A DNA stretch of 64,000 nucleotides from contig JABCPU010000018.1 in assembly GCA_016800925.1 (NCBI GenBank), forward strand, positions 62,001 through 126,000, in the 5' to 3' direction. Below are positions 1 through 13,080 of this stretch, in pieces. Both the position numbers and the translations under genes were made by a program. The notes beneath the pieces were generated by a model. It did no database searches. It had not been told where the DNA came from and was given only the letters and a program-made list of their open reading frames with translations. Every line of letters starts with the position of its first letter. The first letter of the stretch is position 1. Source of the DNA: Suillus spraguei. Taxonomy: Eukaryota > Basidiomycota > Agaricomycetes > Boletales > Suillaceae.

Positions 1-1671
1 AGAGTTCCATTAGCGAACCTCATTCTTCATTTAAAGTTATATCAGTTCCACTGACATTTCCTCAGATTCGCAATTGTCGTGATTCCCGTATATGAAGACC
101 CCGAAGATCAGGCAAACTCGCCATTCAAACTACAGAACGCAGAGCCATTCACGTGGTCATGGCTCAGCACGATAAACCGAGTCAATTCTCAAGTTCAAAA
201 GGTTCACCTCCACCCTCTACCATTACTATCGGTTTTGGTTATGCTAAACTGGTTGACAGACGCTGGTCTTGTCGTACATCACCATACCTGCGGAATCACG
301 AGTATCCCCAAAAGTTCTCTCCTCACCGGCGTGCTTTGCGCATTATTCCGTGCGTGAGGTTGTGCTGAGGCGCTTCATTCCGGCGCGCATGCGGGACTAG
401 CTGCTCGAGGGGGGGTTCCATATCGAGTGTCAAACTTACGGGAGTAACGCCCCTGTCAAACTTACGGGAGTAACGGGGCGTTCACTACGCTCAGTGACCT
501 TTATGTCACGGGCAGACCCAGTGGTAATACAGTATCCGACCACAGCATTAGCCTGAAAGTGCTAAAATGGCATCCCTTGGTTTCACTTGAGATCGATACT
601 AATGCTGGTAGTTTGGCTACCAGTGGATTTCCACGCCAGAACTTCGCAATACCAATCAATGATATGCCAGTATTGCAGATGTCAGCATCTATTCAAAAGG
701 GGTGTCAGGACTTACTTCACTTTCTTTACAACGTCCTAGGGCTTCAACTTGAAGTTCAAACACCGGGACTCTGCGAACTGGAGAGGTCGGTGCCAATATC
801 TTATGATGTCACTAGTGAAAATCCATATGCATGAAGGGGCGGAATCAACGCGGAATGCTGGTGTACGGAGCAGTAGGTGACTGTAGGCATGGGAACAGGA
901 ACGCAGCACAAGCACATTTGTAAGAGAGGTGCGCGTACCATGCACAATGTCATCCACGATAGGTGGTCGTGCATCATGGATGAATCCACAGTAGTACCTC
1001 ACCAGGCCCCTGGCGCGCTACCCATGCATGCTTGAAAACCGAATGGCCCGTCTGGTTAAAGTTAAACTCCCAAGTTCTGTTGTTGTTGAAACAACCAATA
1101 CACTATAGAAAGGCCGCAGCCTCCGTCAAGGCATAAAGCTTTATCGCGGTGCGATATGCAGCCAGCCGACAAAAAAAGACGTTTCGAAAATTCGACTCGC
1201 TTCCGCGTTGCCACTCCTGATAATGCGAGGTTCCTAGTTAGCGCTCTGCAGGGGAGATAACTCTAGAGTAAGCAATGATTGCTCGGAAACAGAACCGCAT
1301 GTACAGCACGAAGTCTTGATTACGCGAATGACATCCTGCTCCACCCAAGTCTAGTATGTACCCCGCTAAATAGGTGACATAGCGATGATTGAGGATGTAT
1401 CGATGGTAAAAATGTCACAAGATAGCACTGGGAGGAATGAATTTTGGGCGAATAAAGTTAGGAATTGTACATGCGTGGCGTGACTGAGAAACCTGTCCTT
1501 TATAGAGATTGGCAGAATCGGTTCAACTACGTGCATGTCTATGTCCAAAAGATACAAAACCGGGCTGCACGGCTACATTTTCGTCCAGGAGAATCAAAGT
1601 AATGATGAAATAATGGATGGAAGCAAACTCTGAAAACATGGTCAGACACGATTTGCACCAGGAAAATTTGA
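1..1671. other. gene-poor left edge
   Basis: I see no convincing gene here. Short open frames exist on both strands but none has recognisable domain sequence or a plausible splice pattern. The only structured element is a 22-bp direct repeat at 428-449 and 454-475, listed separately. The stretch is the 3' flank of the LEA_2-type gene to its right and may contain the end of a gene lying outside the window. Confidence 0.5.
428..480. repeat. 22-bp direct repeat inside a GC-clamped hairpin
   Basis: The 22-mer beginning tgtcaaacttacggg occurs at 428-449 and again, identically, at 454-475. The second copy is flanked by the inverted sequences cgcccc (448-453) and ggggcg (475-480), so the strand can fold into a stem enclosing the second copy. 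No gene sits on it. It could be a small duplication or a regulatory element; the function is unknown. Confidence 0.8.
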
Positions 1672-2912
1672 TCATACCGAAATGTCTGAAGCAGATATCG
1701 GACATACGAAACTGGCAGGAATGCTCAGCACCGGGTAAACCACGAAAAATAAGACGCGTAATCCAACCTGAACAAGGAAAATGCAAGTGAGAATTCCATA
1801 AATAACACTTTGTACGTGCACGGACCGTGATGTCAAGGTTGACTGTAATATCTTCCGCTGCTCCACCACCCACACCGCATTTTGAAGCGAGATTAGTCAA
1901 GATGTCTATGTCTGAAGACGTGTCTGCACTGAATTCCAGCGAAAAGGGGAATGTGAAGTTGGTTTGGGAGTTGGAGTTGAAGGTGATGCCAGTCTCAGTG
2001 CCATTTCCGACAAGAGTACTGGTATTGTTGATAGGGTAATATGCCTGATGAATTGTGAGTGATAAAATGAGGTCAACAAAGCTTGACCTACTTCTACAGT
2101 TATGGACTTGAAAGACACGGCAAAGTAATTTGGGTTGACAACACTGTAGTTTCGGTTACGAGATGGATCAGACAAAGTGCATAATCAGCGTACGTTATAT
2201 TAATGCCCAGGTTAACTGTGATGCTTCCCGAGTCGAGTTCAACCTGATAGGACTGAGGAATGTATACAAATACCAACAAAGACTGCCTTACCGCATTTTG
2301 AGTGGTAGACGTCGCTACAGAGCCAACAATAGCATCCGGAGGACGAACCCACTGCAAGAACATTTGAATATATCATCAACATTTTTCTTCGCAAGGCTCA
2401 CCATAAGTAGTGCAAGCAATATGCTAATAATGAGGAAGATAGTAATCATCATCGTGCAACAGCAGAACCTCCCTGCGCAGCTAATTCGGCTGCCCTACGA
2501 GTGGTCCTCAGCCGTAAATCACCAAATAAGCGAGGTATTGAATTACTTACCCTTGTCCATAGACCACCAGTGTTCTTACCTCTCCAGGTCTTGAAATCCT
2601 GAGATTGGCTTGAGAAATAGAGTCAGATAGGTCAGGGAACCCCAAAGCGCTGGCGACTCACTATCCAGTTTCTTTCGCAAAGTTCGATTGGGGGTTTGCT
2701 TCTTGTGCTGCCGGAGCATACGATGTGGCAACAACTTGTGGGTTCACATTCGGGTCGTCTCTGTACTCGCCCACTGCGTAGGGATCATAGCCGTCTTGGT
2801 CGTACGTCTGGTGTGGTTGGCTGGCGTCGTATTGGTTATATGATGCATCACCATACTGCTGGTTGTGGCCTCCTTGCTGCTGCTCAGAATACGGGTCTCT
2901 GTATTGAGACAT
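1672..2912 (-). CDS. LEA_2-domain single-pass membrane protein
   Basis: The product is not a named protein, but it matches a widespread basidiomycete family of type II membrane proteins with an extracytoplasmic LEA_2 (NDR1/HIN1-like) beta-sandwich. The start at 2912 opens a hydrophilic N-terminus rich in Q, Y and D (MSQYRDPYSEQQ...). A later exon at about 2400-2460 encodes one membrane helix (MMITIFLIISILLALLM). The following exons carry the LEA_2 signature: RPPDAIVGSV, then VNLGINI, then NPNYFAVSFKSITVEV, then GITFNSNSQTNFTF, then LASKCGVGGG, ending in a hydrophobic strand (RVLFFVVYPVLSIPASFVCP) before the stop at 1672. I count at least six exons with clean GT-AG borders. In plants this fold is tied to membrane and stress functions; in fungi its role is not established. 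Domain call is firm, function is open. Confidence 0.8.
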
Positions 2913-3783
2913 GGTAGATGAATGGTGTGCGAGATGGCAAAAGCAAAATTGCTGCGGGACGAGAGCTGTGTAATAAGTGGCGCAAGGGCCTGCCAAGGGG
3001 GCAACTATCGATCAAATTTAAACAAGACACGATTTAGTATTACATGATACGGTTCGGCCCTCCGCGTTTGCTGAGCTTCCCGAATCCCAAAATCCCCAGC
3101 ACTTTTGTCTCGGAAACTAGTAGTCTTTTTAACTCTATTTTACGTTGTCAAATGAATTACTTTGTTTACAAAGTCACTCACATCCGGTAATTGTGGCTGA
3201 AAGATAGACTTATGCGGCCGTGGGAAGTAATGGACAATTTCACATGTATTCTAGGCCCGCATACTCCTGCATTTTATACCACCATTTCTCCGTTTCCTTG
3301 TCCAACCTTCCCAATCTCTCGTTTCTTGAAAGTGGCAGACCGAGCTATATCATTCTGATGTGTGTAGTTTACATGCGCTCCTATTTTACGTCGATGAACG
3401 AACGAAACATTATTTACTTTTGATTGCCACAGCAACTTGAAGACCTGGGCAGTGGGCACTGGACTCTAGAATACCCCATAATGCAGAGCTCAAGACACCA
3501 TGCAGGAGTGGCCCATCGAGGCATGCATAAAGGAGGCTCTGGGAGAGAATCACAACCCGACAACATAAGGTGTCAAATGATTGTAACGGAAAAGGCTCAG
3601 ACATGTAGTTGGCAGAGGCATTGGGAGATGGGAAGCCGATCGTGTTCGGCAAGTCTCCACCAACGGGGTCATTTATGGTCGTCTTGCACGTACCATATAA
3701 ACTGTACGGAGTCCCATAACACACAATTGCAGGTGGACAATTCATTGCATATTTGATCGAGAAATTGTACGATAAAGTAGAGG
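2913..3783. other. intergenic, no gene seen
   Basis: This 0.9-kb gap lies between two minus-strand genes. It must hold the promoter of the LEA_2-type gene and the 3' end of the RING-finger gene. Open frames on both strands near 3410-3787 lack family resemblance and I do not call them. Confidence 0.5.
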
Positions 3784-5297
3784 TCACCCAAATCCGCTGG
3801 TATTCCCTGAAACGAATGGCATCCTATGCCTTCCAGATGAGGTCCCCGGGACGTTCGAAGATGCTACCGCACCTGTGCTAGGGTTCGAATGTCCGTGCGA
3901 AGATGGCGGTATGAAATGGTTGGACTGGAGTGATCGCATTTGGTCGGATGTCTGGCCAGTGAAGTGTGTGCCGCTAGCGCGATTAGGGGTCTGCGGGACT
4001 GCGAATGAGCGTTGCTGAGGCCGATGTTGTGTCATTTGTGGTCCAGCCGTCTGGGGGTTCGGCGTCATTGTGGTTCTTGTATCCGTCGAGCCCATCACAG
4101 GTTTGAAGCGACCTCGAAGCCCAAGTACTGGCGGGGGCGGAGGTGGCATAGAATGATGTCCTTGTTCTCCGGGCGCCAATTGCGGGCGCCGGGTAGGCGC
4201 CGATTGTTCGTGAGAGAGCTGAGGAGCTTGCATGCGTGAATCCTGTTCACCGTTGTATGCATATTGTCTGATATACACCATTGAAATAAACGAGTGGGAA
4301 AATTATTGATGTTCTTACTCCACAAAACGACTCGTGCCAGGTCGTTCCGGTTGACGGCTCTGGTTGGGGATTCGTCCATGATCTTGACGGGTGAAATCCG
4401 GTTGATCCCCAAGCGGTAGTGTGATTCGATTTGGTCCGATTGGGGTGATAATCGACCTAGGGCTGGAGCTTGCCTTGAAACTGGCCGCATGGTCAGATCC
4501 AAAATAAACGTAGCCTTGTACTTACTCGTGGACATCAGTCATCGGACGCTTGCCATTCGCATTAGAGAAAGATGAAGGTTCCTTGGAATGAGTGGGGTCG
4601 AAGCCAGAAGCACGCTGGCGCAGGTGCTCCACCTCTCGCCGCAAACTGTCTACTTCTCTATTTCCAAGTGAGGATTAGTGGTGTTGTACATTGTCAGTCT
4701 ACGGACTTTCGAAGAGCCTTCCTCTCCGCTCGAATACGTTCGCACGTCTGGCTTAGCTGGGAGCAAGCTTGCCGATAGTAGCGAATGAGACCAGCGAATG
4801 TGTCTTGTTGAAACTAGTGCAGGTTGAAGTCTAAATGGAAGTGAAACTACATCAAGAAGACTCACTTTCACGGCACCTGCTATCGAATCTAGTGAATAAG
4901 GGAGAGGTTTAAACCAATCTGACATCGGAGGTTCCAGCTGCATTCCCCCCAAAAAATAAGCCAGACTCTCTCTATACAGGAGCAAACATACATCTCGATG
5001 TAGGGGAACCAGCTGGATGTTTCGGGCGTTACATCGCGCACAGCTCTGATTTGGCTCTCATCGGGTGAATTAGAATGTTAATACGAGTTTACAATACACC
5101 AGATTTGAGGGCAGGAGGGAAAGCATCTTACTGAGATGGTTGTTGCAAAGAACATGGCCACATTCTGTGATCCAAAATGGAATGGGTGGTCCGCGATCGC
5201 TTGATGTGAAGGGGAGTTGACATATGGAGCAGTTTACGAAGTCCCAGAAGTCAAACTCTGCTTCCTGCATAACTTGCTCATTTCCAGTGTTGGACAT
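3784..5297 (-). CDS. Zip3/Hei10-like RING finger protein (meiotic crossover E3 ligase family)
   Basis: Zip3/RNF212/Hei10 proteins are SUMO or ubiquitin E3 ligases that mark crossover sites on meiotic chromosomes. Exon 1 (from 5297) carries the first half of a RING: NCSICQLPF, then ITECGHVLCNNHL, giving Cys-x2-Cys and Cys-x-His-x2-Cys. Splicing to the exon near 4990-5050 adds the last pair in SCARCNARNIQLVPL (Cys-x2-Cys). Next come a conserved helical stretch (WFKPLPYSLDSIAGAVK, then FAGLIRYYRQACSQLS) and a coiled coil (LRREVEHLRQRASGF), then a low-complexity tail rich in Pro, Gln and Ser with a six-proline run, ending at 3784. RING, coiled coil and disordered tail in that order is the family layout. 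I cannot tell a SUMO from a ubiquitin ligase by sequence alone. Confidence 0.75.
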
Positions 5298-5434
5298 GGT
5301 GCGTGCGCAAGGTTAGAACACGAGTTTTGGCGTTAGAATAGACGCCTATAATTATGTAATCGAAAACCCGCTTCTTTCCATCGGGCCACTTCAGGACGCG
5401 CTCTGAAGGAAGGATCGCCATCGTTCACTATACC

Positions 5435-8400
5435 ATGTCGGATACAACTGCTTCAATCTCACATTCAGAGCCGCGATCAGATGCAACGCATAGTCCAGCC
5501 TTCGGTTCAGACTCATGTACTAGTAGACGCCACTCCATCGTTAACGATGGTACTAGATACATAACCCGGGCCAAACCATTAATCTCCACCAAGGGCTGGA
5601 CCCTCGCGCAATTAATCAAGAAATCACCCAATTTTTGTTTAGTCCACAGGGTCCGTTTTGACGATCCGAAGCTAATGCAGACAATTCGGATGCATGAAGA
5701 TTCTGGTGCCCCCTTAATCATTGAAGGATTTCATGAGCATGACAGCTGGCCCGCGGATCTGTTCACCTTGGATTGGCTCAGTGTACATGGGAAACCAGGT
5801 AAGGCATTATTTCTCATGATCGAACGCGTGCCGCTTGGCTGATGTGCGGACCCAAAGTGGCGTCCGCACGTAATGTGCGCACCTGGGCTGATTTCGAGCT
5901 GCCCCTTTCCGAGCTGATCCATAAACTTCGTGGGACCCCAGTATACGCTAATGTACATGGTGAGGATGCTGTATAATGTCACTCTTTGTGTTATCTCACT
6001 TCTGTTAGAAACCGAGCGACTTTATGGTAAAGATGCGGAATGTCCTCATGAGTGGGCGACTTGGCTATCAACGTCTGGCGTCCTTCCAAGCGACCTGCTG
6101 CCTCACGGAACCAATGATTACCTAAAGTACCTTTCAGTCAGTTCGTTTTGTGATAAACTCTATTGCTATACAGATAATCATATTCCATCAGAGCGATGTA
6201 CAGACTTTAATGTGCTACCTCGGAGTAGGGGACACATTTACACCTTTCCACAAAGATCTATGTGCATCTTCTGGCCAAAATCTTATGTGTTATACTGAGA
6301 ATGGCGGATCATCTTTCTGGTTCATGACAGAGAGTTCAGCTGCGCCAGCCATGGCTAAATTTTTCCAATCGATAAACGAGGAATTAGACTTTGAGACACA
6401 TGTCGTAACCCTGGAGGAGTTGGGGCAGTCGAAACTCCAAATCTACATTGCGGAACAAAACCTTGGCGATTTAGTACTCGTTCCCCCAAGAAGTTGTCAC
6501 CAAGTCATCAACAATGGTGGCATCACGATGAAAACATCCTGGTCGCGTATGACTCTCAAGGGGTTGTCGAATTCTCTCTATCATGAACTTCCTGTATATC
6601 ATCGGTATGTCTTTACCATGCTGGTGCGTTTTGCATCTCAGTGACATACTTGTACAGTGTATGCCGACCAGAAACATACAAGGTCAAGTTGAATATATAT
6701 CGCGCCCTTGACTGCCAGACCCAAATACTTCAGGAACTTCAAGAACAGCAGACAGGTTCTCGTCACACTGCCCAGACATCGCCCACTGTGAACTCGGACC
6801 TTGAGCGAGTCGCTGATGATCTCTACCACTTACTTGAATTGTTTGACGATGTCCTCGGAGAAGAATACTCACCAAAGCATCAAGATATGCTGCATGTTTC
6901 ACAATCCGATACCTGCCATCACAACAACATCTGTTGTGATTTCTGCGGCGCGGATATCTTCCAGAGCTTCTTTGAGTGCTTACCCTGTGCTCTTCATTCA
7001 TCTGGGATCAATGACGAAATGAGGATCGGAGATGGCATCGTGGTCTGTCCGCTTTGTTACGTCGAAGGTCGTGGTTGCAATTGCGGGACTATGAATCCAA
7101 CTCAATGCCGGCCTTTTTGCGATCTGCTAAGAACCCGCGATGAGGCTCTACATGCCATTCGAGCAGTATGTCCTAATGTCGTAAAGGACTACGAGTGTCT
7201 ACTGGGGCATTCAAAGTGAGCATACTTGTGCTTCTGGGAGACTGCTGCTTAATTGCATGTTTAGTTCAATCATATCAGCCCGTCATGTCGGTGTCTTCAA
7301 GGCTGCCTGCGTTTTGTACGAACGGCGACAGACATTGTCTATCGAAGAGCCACGCATGTGTTTGTCAAAGCATCAAGTTCCTCGAAGTGCGATAATCTAC
7401 TGCCAACTTTGCCATGTCGGACGATGCACGACTCATGTATTGGAGGGCTACCATACGCATTCTGCACCGGCACTCTTGATGTCAGATGATGTAAATGCGT
7501 GGCATAACCATCACAAGGGATCTAAGGCAGCGTTCAGGGAAGGATATGCACGCATCCAGCACGACGAAAAGACTGGCGCACGTCCGGATTTTCACTTGAA
7601 GTTGGCGTATGTTGCATCAAAATTCCGTACATGCAAGTCTGTCAACCCGAATGCGACTATGCCGGGGTGGTACGATGAACGCATAGAGCTAACTATCGCA
7701 TCTGTGAGAGGTCCTTTCTCGTTGTTTCCGCGCAGCAGCTAACACATTGACAAGGCTGCATCATCCCCATTGAAGCAGGTGACGAATAATTCTAATTCCG
7801 AGGCAACGTTCACTGGATCTAAGAGGCCTTCTTTGTCTACGGCATCGCATTTCCGTAGGTCTTTAAGTCTTAGTACATTGACATCACTCCCAAGCGACTT
7901 TCAAGGTAGTTCACCAAGCAACCGTGCAGCTGGTGCTTTCAGTATCCATGAGTCCCCTCTCACAACTCGAAAAATTCCAGGCGTACCACTTGCAAATAGA
8001 AAGAAGCGAAGGTTTGTTATGGACTTTGTATCTGTTCCCTACCCTCCATGTGATGGGCCTTCATCCAGCATGTTCGACGATACCACAACTCATATGGATC
8101 TTTGGTATTTTCTCCACATTTGTGTTCACATATCAAGTATTGACGTAGGACATGTAGCCAGATGAAGATGGTACCTCTCCAAGACTTCACGCTTATCCTC
8201 GAACCCAAACGCGGGATGTCAACGAGAAGAGTGAGCAGCTCGATGCCTCTGTCTGCGGCTTGAACGGTCAGCCTACCAAGAAGCAGCGTGTTGGTCCCTA
8301 CAGCAATGGACTCTCGAGAAAAGAGCCCATGAGATTAGAGAAACGGTGAGATGTTCATCTGTCAAGAGTGGGAGTGTGACTGAGCGTATCATTGCATTGC

Positions 8401-9065
8401 ATAGTGCGTCAAACGGCAAACTCTATCTCACGAACAAACCTCAATTTCCCGTCGAATTACTCCCAGATTCTCACAACCCCGCCAATAACGCAGCAGGGAG
8501 CCAAGCAATGCCCGATAATGATGTGCTTCAGCAACAGCTCCGCCTGGCGCTGGCCGAAATTGATAAACTGAGGTTTGACAACGTCAAATTGGAGAAAGAA
8601 AAGAAAATACTGGCGGATGAGATGCGCACTATGCAAAGACGCAACGTGGAATTGATGACCATAGCGAAAAGCTTCCGCGCACAGTCCTGCCGGGCACGCG
8701 ACAACCTTGACGCTCTCGGACAAGGCCCTGTCAATGATCCTTCCGCACCCGCTCCTCCGATTCACAGACACCAAGAAGGTCGAGGTTCTCTTACTGGCGC
8801 TAGATCCTACACAGCACCACCACCCACCTCGCCACGTTTCCCAGCACGACCTATGGACGGGAGTTCTTCTACCATTATAGGCACTCAAACGCAAGAGATG
8901 GATCACTCTTTCCGTATTGGGCGTCGATCTGTGGGTCGTTATCTCCCCATGCCGCGTCATGAACTGGAGATGGAAGAGCCGCGTATGGACACAGCAATGC
9001 TATGCTATGCCTCGGGATCTGACGAGAATGATCCACCCGAGATGCTCGTCGTGGAGCCTGCCTGA
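5435..9065 (+). CDS. JmjC-domain protein, putative histone demethylase
   Basis: JmjC proteins are Fe(II)/2-oxoglutarate oxygenases, mostly nuclear lysine demethylases. The start at 5435 leads into a conserved N-terminal block (ISTKGWTLAQLIKKSPNF, then GAPLIIEGFHEHDSW). The JmjC core lies at about 6200-6600: GDTFTPFHKDLCASSGQN supplies the His-x-Asp iron ligands and PRSCHQVINNGG the distal His. A cysteine-rich segment follows at about 6900-7200 (CCDFCGADIFQSFFECLPC, then VCPLCYVEGRGCNCG) and a second one with CQLCHVGRC at about 7400; both look zinc-binding. The C-terminal part has basic clusters (ANRKKRR, KKQRV) and a coiled coil (LALAEIDKLRFDNVKLEKE) at about 8530-8660 before a Ser/Pro tail. 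There are several small introns. The substrate cannot be read from sequence; catalytic residues look intact. Confidence 0.8.
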
Positions 9066-9508
9066 ACTCAAGTTCTTCAACTGAGGCAATTTTCTCTCAC
9101 ATCTGGAAACCGAAACCTTATCGTCTACGATAACATCGAGTACTAAAGCTTGCACGGAATTAACCTCGCCCTAGATCTGATATCATAGTCAGTTTCACAT
9201 AATTGTTCTCAACCGACCACTTCACTGCACATATCTCAAAGCATAATTACTCCTGTACAGCACTTCCGTCACCAATTTACTTACACATTCCTGGTAGTCT
9301 GTAAAGCCGTACAAAGATAGTCAAGAGCAAGATTCGATCATTTGATCAAGGCTACGGCAGGTGTCCAAACATAAACCGTGAAAGTGGATATTAGGTGCAA
9401 GTAATGAATGGGTATATCAAAGCGTCAAAGGTAATGACTGACGATGGATGAGTTACGTTGATGATGGCATGAAACAGAAATAGGGTAAGAGCCAGAAGTT
9501 GGCGACAA
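9066..9508. other. convergent 3' intergenic spacer
   Basis: This gap lies between the ends of the JmjC gene (+) and the casein kinase gene (-). I see no further coding signal; it should contain both polyadenylation regions. Confidence 0.5.
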
Positions 9509-11474
9509 TCATCCGCACCGGCACGTGAGAATTCTCCAGATGCTTGACTTTGGTTGGGGAGGGTCGTCATCCTGTTGCTGGCGGTAGTCCTCGCCGCGAG
9601 AAACACCTGCTTCATTGCCGTGGGCACGCACTGCGCTTATTGCAGGTGGAGCAGCCCCAACCGTTGACACCATAGGAGACGCACGTCCGTATGCTTGAGA
9701 TGCGTATGGTTCCTCGCCTGCGTCCCAGCCGTATTCACCAGTAACTACATTCGCGTAAGGATGTTGCTGTGCAGGAACATTATTGGATCTGTTTTGCGGT
9801 GTCGAGACTGGAACGTTAATCTGAGCAGCAGCAGAAAGAGGGGTGGCGGTGCCGCCAGGTGCATTTCCTGCTCCAGGGATAAGCGTATTAGGGACTTTGC
9901 GCTTCGATCCGTGTCTGACGAGCGCTGGTGAAGGCAGGTTGACTGCTCCAGTCTGTGATGCGCGGCGCCAATCCGCATCCCGACGTCGTTCCAGATCTTT
10001 TCGACGGTCTTGCGGCGCAGGTGCTATGCCCGCATTCTGTATTTGAGCAAGTACTTGTGATTGTCCCTGCGCGACACGATGAAATCCTTGTACTTGGGGA
10101 AATGAAAATTCACCTACCTGGGAAGCTTCCCATCCTTTACCTCCTGTATAGTTTGACAAAAGATCAATAAGAAGATTGACCGAGGCAAGGGAAATTGTAC
10201 CATTCAGTAGGTTCCAGTCAAAAATGCCATCGTCTAGGTCGTTGTTATTCTTCATGACTTTGGAAAAGAGCTCCCTCAAGAAATCATAGTCCGGAGTCTC
10301 CTCAAATCCAAGCTTTCGAACATAGTTCAAATAGATACTGAATTCCTCTGTACGAGAGTTACTGGAGCATTGAGAAGACACTTGAAGAACAAACAAACCT
10401 GGATATCCCTCACATAGGTCCTTGATGAGCGTCGTTTGCTTCTTTTCTCCGATCTTCTCATACTTTTGCTTGTTGGTGGCAGCCTTCAGCCCTTGCCAAG
10501 GTAGACTACCCCGCAAAAAGTACATGAAGACATGACCGAGCGCCTCTAGATCGTCTCTCCGAGATTGCTCTAAAGAAATAAGTCAATGCGGCCGATCATG
10601 ACATAAAGACACCTACCTCGCCCCAAATGAGTATTGATGCTCATGTATCGCGCCGTGCCGCTCAAACTTTTTCGTTCCCGGTAAGGAATGTGCTGCTTGG
10701 TTTTGGGATCGCGATATTGTTTGGCCATTCCAAAGTCGACGACATGAATGACTATGAGACGTTGTGAATGTAATATCCGCCATGAACGTAGGAAACTTAC
10801 GATTGGCCGCCTTCGTGCCAGGACGCCCAATGAGGAAGTTGTCAGGCTTGATGTCGCGGTAGATGAGGTTCTTGTCGTGGATAGTTTGTACCCGGGATAA
10901 CTGCTGATAGTCAGACGGCGGGAGAAATCTGAAATGGTACGACACGCACCATTTGGCGGGCTGCCATGCACACCGTCTTGATAGAAAACTTGCGGCCGCA
11001 CATATCAAATAGATCCTCCAGACTCGGACCCAAAAGATCTATCACCAAAATATTGTGGAGACCCTCCTGGCCGAAGTGATAAATCTGAGGAATACCAGCT
11101 ACAATACGCGTGAATTAGACTTGATTGAGTCGCGAGTCGGAGGAATGTACGCACTGCAGCCAGCTAGGATGCGGTATGAACGACATTCATCTCGGAGCTG
11201 AGGCGCCTCTGCTTTGCGTGGCTCCTGCAGCCAAAGAAGATATATAAGGAACAAAGCCAGAGGTCAATAAAGTAGAGGACCCACAAACTTGATGGCGACG
11301 GTGGTGGAATTTAGCAGATTTGTTCCTAAGATGGTATGATCAGGTGAAAGCGAAAGAGTGTTGAAGGAGGTGCGAACCTTCGAAGATAACGCCAAACGAG
11401 CCTTCACCGATTTTCTTGCCAACACGGTAATGCACGCCGACTACATTTGCGGTACCAGAGTTATTTGAAGACAT
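9509..11474 (-). CDS. casein kinase I
   Basis: This is a CK1-family Ser/Thr protein kinase. The start at 11474 gives a short leader and then the glycine loop [15 protein letters not shown]. Later exons contain the catalytic loop [15 protein letters not shown], the magnesium loop [15 protein letters not shown] and the CK1-specific replacement of the APE motif, [16 protein letters not shown]. The large last exon (9509-10525) starts with [14 protein letters not shown] and holds the C-lobe, then a roughly 150-residue Pro/Gln/Ala-rich tail ending in LTCRCG. The tail's terminal cysteines recall plasma-membrane yeast Yck kinases, which are palmitoylated there, but this ending is not the classic double Cys, so membrane anchoring is an inference. 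Six or more exons; nothing looks broken. Confidence 0.93.
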
Positions 11475-13080
11475 GAGAGGAGTATGAGAGGTTGTGATGG
11501 AGAAGAAAGATGGACCGTGGACAGGGCAAGGACAAGGCCTGCAGGCCTTCTACTGCCTCTGCGGCGACGGGAGGACAAACGTTGAGGGTACAGACGTTCG
11601 GTCAAAACCGAGCTTGCCAAAACGAGCGACTCCCTATACAATTGCATTGGCATCAATATTGCGTGTGACACCGCAAATTATCAAACATCTCTGTACATCT
11701 CTACATTTAACTAAGGAGTTGACGATACGCATTTGCCTAGTACAAACTACGTTTGAATTCTCGCCTGAAAAGAACCTTTCCGAGGACAAGCTCCCAGTGC
11801 AGGACGGGAAGTAAACCAACCAGTGGATTCAGTACTACTCTCCACCCACCACCTTGAAATAAACCCAACGTGGCATTCCCATGATCCATAGAGTGAGATC
11901 ATACCAGGGAACGTGGCTAGATTTTTAGCGCCCGGTCGATTGTCACCTGGAAGACTAGGAAGAATATCATGCTGGTGTTGCTTAGCATCGGCCTCCGATT
12001 CATAGGTGAGCTACGATGACATAGCCTCCAAGTTTCTAGAAATACATATTGAGGGAGGAAACATGAGCCGAAGGACTATTGGGTGCCGTCAGATGATGTC
12101 AAATGGAAGAATCAGCCAAGCTGTAAGCGGAACCAACAAAAACGGTTCCGTAATAGCCAAGGTGTCTTGTGATTCGAAGTAAAGCTCAGGGCTGCAGGAT
12201 GTGGGTCATCATGTGGCCGCTGATTCCACGGAAAAAATATCAGAAATGAAGTACACATGAGCATTTTCCGGACAAATGGTGCAAAAGATGTGACAATTCC
12301 GGTCATGCTCAAGGCGGCCTGGATGATCGAGGTAGGAGCTGTATTGCAAATTGCTCACGGCAGGTGGGAATGACTTTAAGATATCCGAAGTTGCGGAAAA
12401 CGACCGTAGTATGGAACATGGAAGACCATCCCTCTCGAGCTATGTTGACCCATAACCCTGATCGGGAGAGGTCTGAGACAGCCATTTGTGATCTCGGCTA
12501 GCTCATAACTGCAGGAACTATTCGTATGGCGATGCACGAGATATGTTGGGAGTGAAGGCTGTATCGGATCAAGTGAGCAACAATCTGCTGGCACTGTACG
12601 GATAGCTCTTAGTCACATGCGTGGTGTGAAGAACATACCGGCATTGTCTCAAAGAACGAGGCACAAATGTTACGTTGCTGATTAGTTGCATGCTATGGGC
12701 GCAAGGTACCTCGTACGTAGGACTCGGACAAGGAGCTGGTATAAGTTTAAAGTTAGTAACCAGCCCCGCGTCACCATTGCCTCCGTGTCAGTCGGATTCC
12801 AACTTGAAGCCTTGTTTATTTGCCGGCGGCTCACATGCTGATGCTTGTCAACAGTCGTTAAGGATGACGTACACGTACCGAGATAAAGATCACACCACAT
12901 GTCATGTAAAACACGTCAAATACAAACATAGCGTATGAGTAAGGAATGATATCAGGACAGCGGACAACAGGGTAACTAAAAATTAACATACTCAAACAGT
13001 GCCATGTCACGGATGAATTACGTCCAATATTCTGTCTGAGTAGTGTGTCTTTACTGTACAACGCTCCACCCCCGAGCTTC
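11475..13080. other. 1.6-kb intergenic region, no gene seen
   Basis: This stretch lies between the casein kinase start and the GID4 stop, both on the minus strand. Short open frames at 11494-11814, 12112-12312 and 12675-12938 show no family resemblance and no consistent splicing. It is long for this gene-dense arm and could hide a non-coding RNA or a degraded gene; I cannot support either. Confidence 0.45.

Noticed and set aside
559..834. 91-codon open frame on the plus strand at the left edge
   Set aside because: No recognisable domain, no splice context, and an overlapping frame of equal size on the other strand.
2163..2594. 143-codon open frame on the plus strand
   Set aside because: Antisense shadow of the LEA_2-type gene's exons.
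3410..3787. 125-codon open frame on the minus strand (and an overlapping 110-codon frame on the plus strand)
   Set aside because: Composition looks random, no domain resemblance, no splice partners.
8457..8960. 167-codon open frame on the minus strand
   Set aside because: It lies antisense to the coiled-coil exon of the JmjC gene and mirrors its codons; no independent support.
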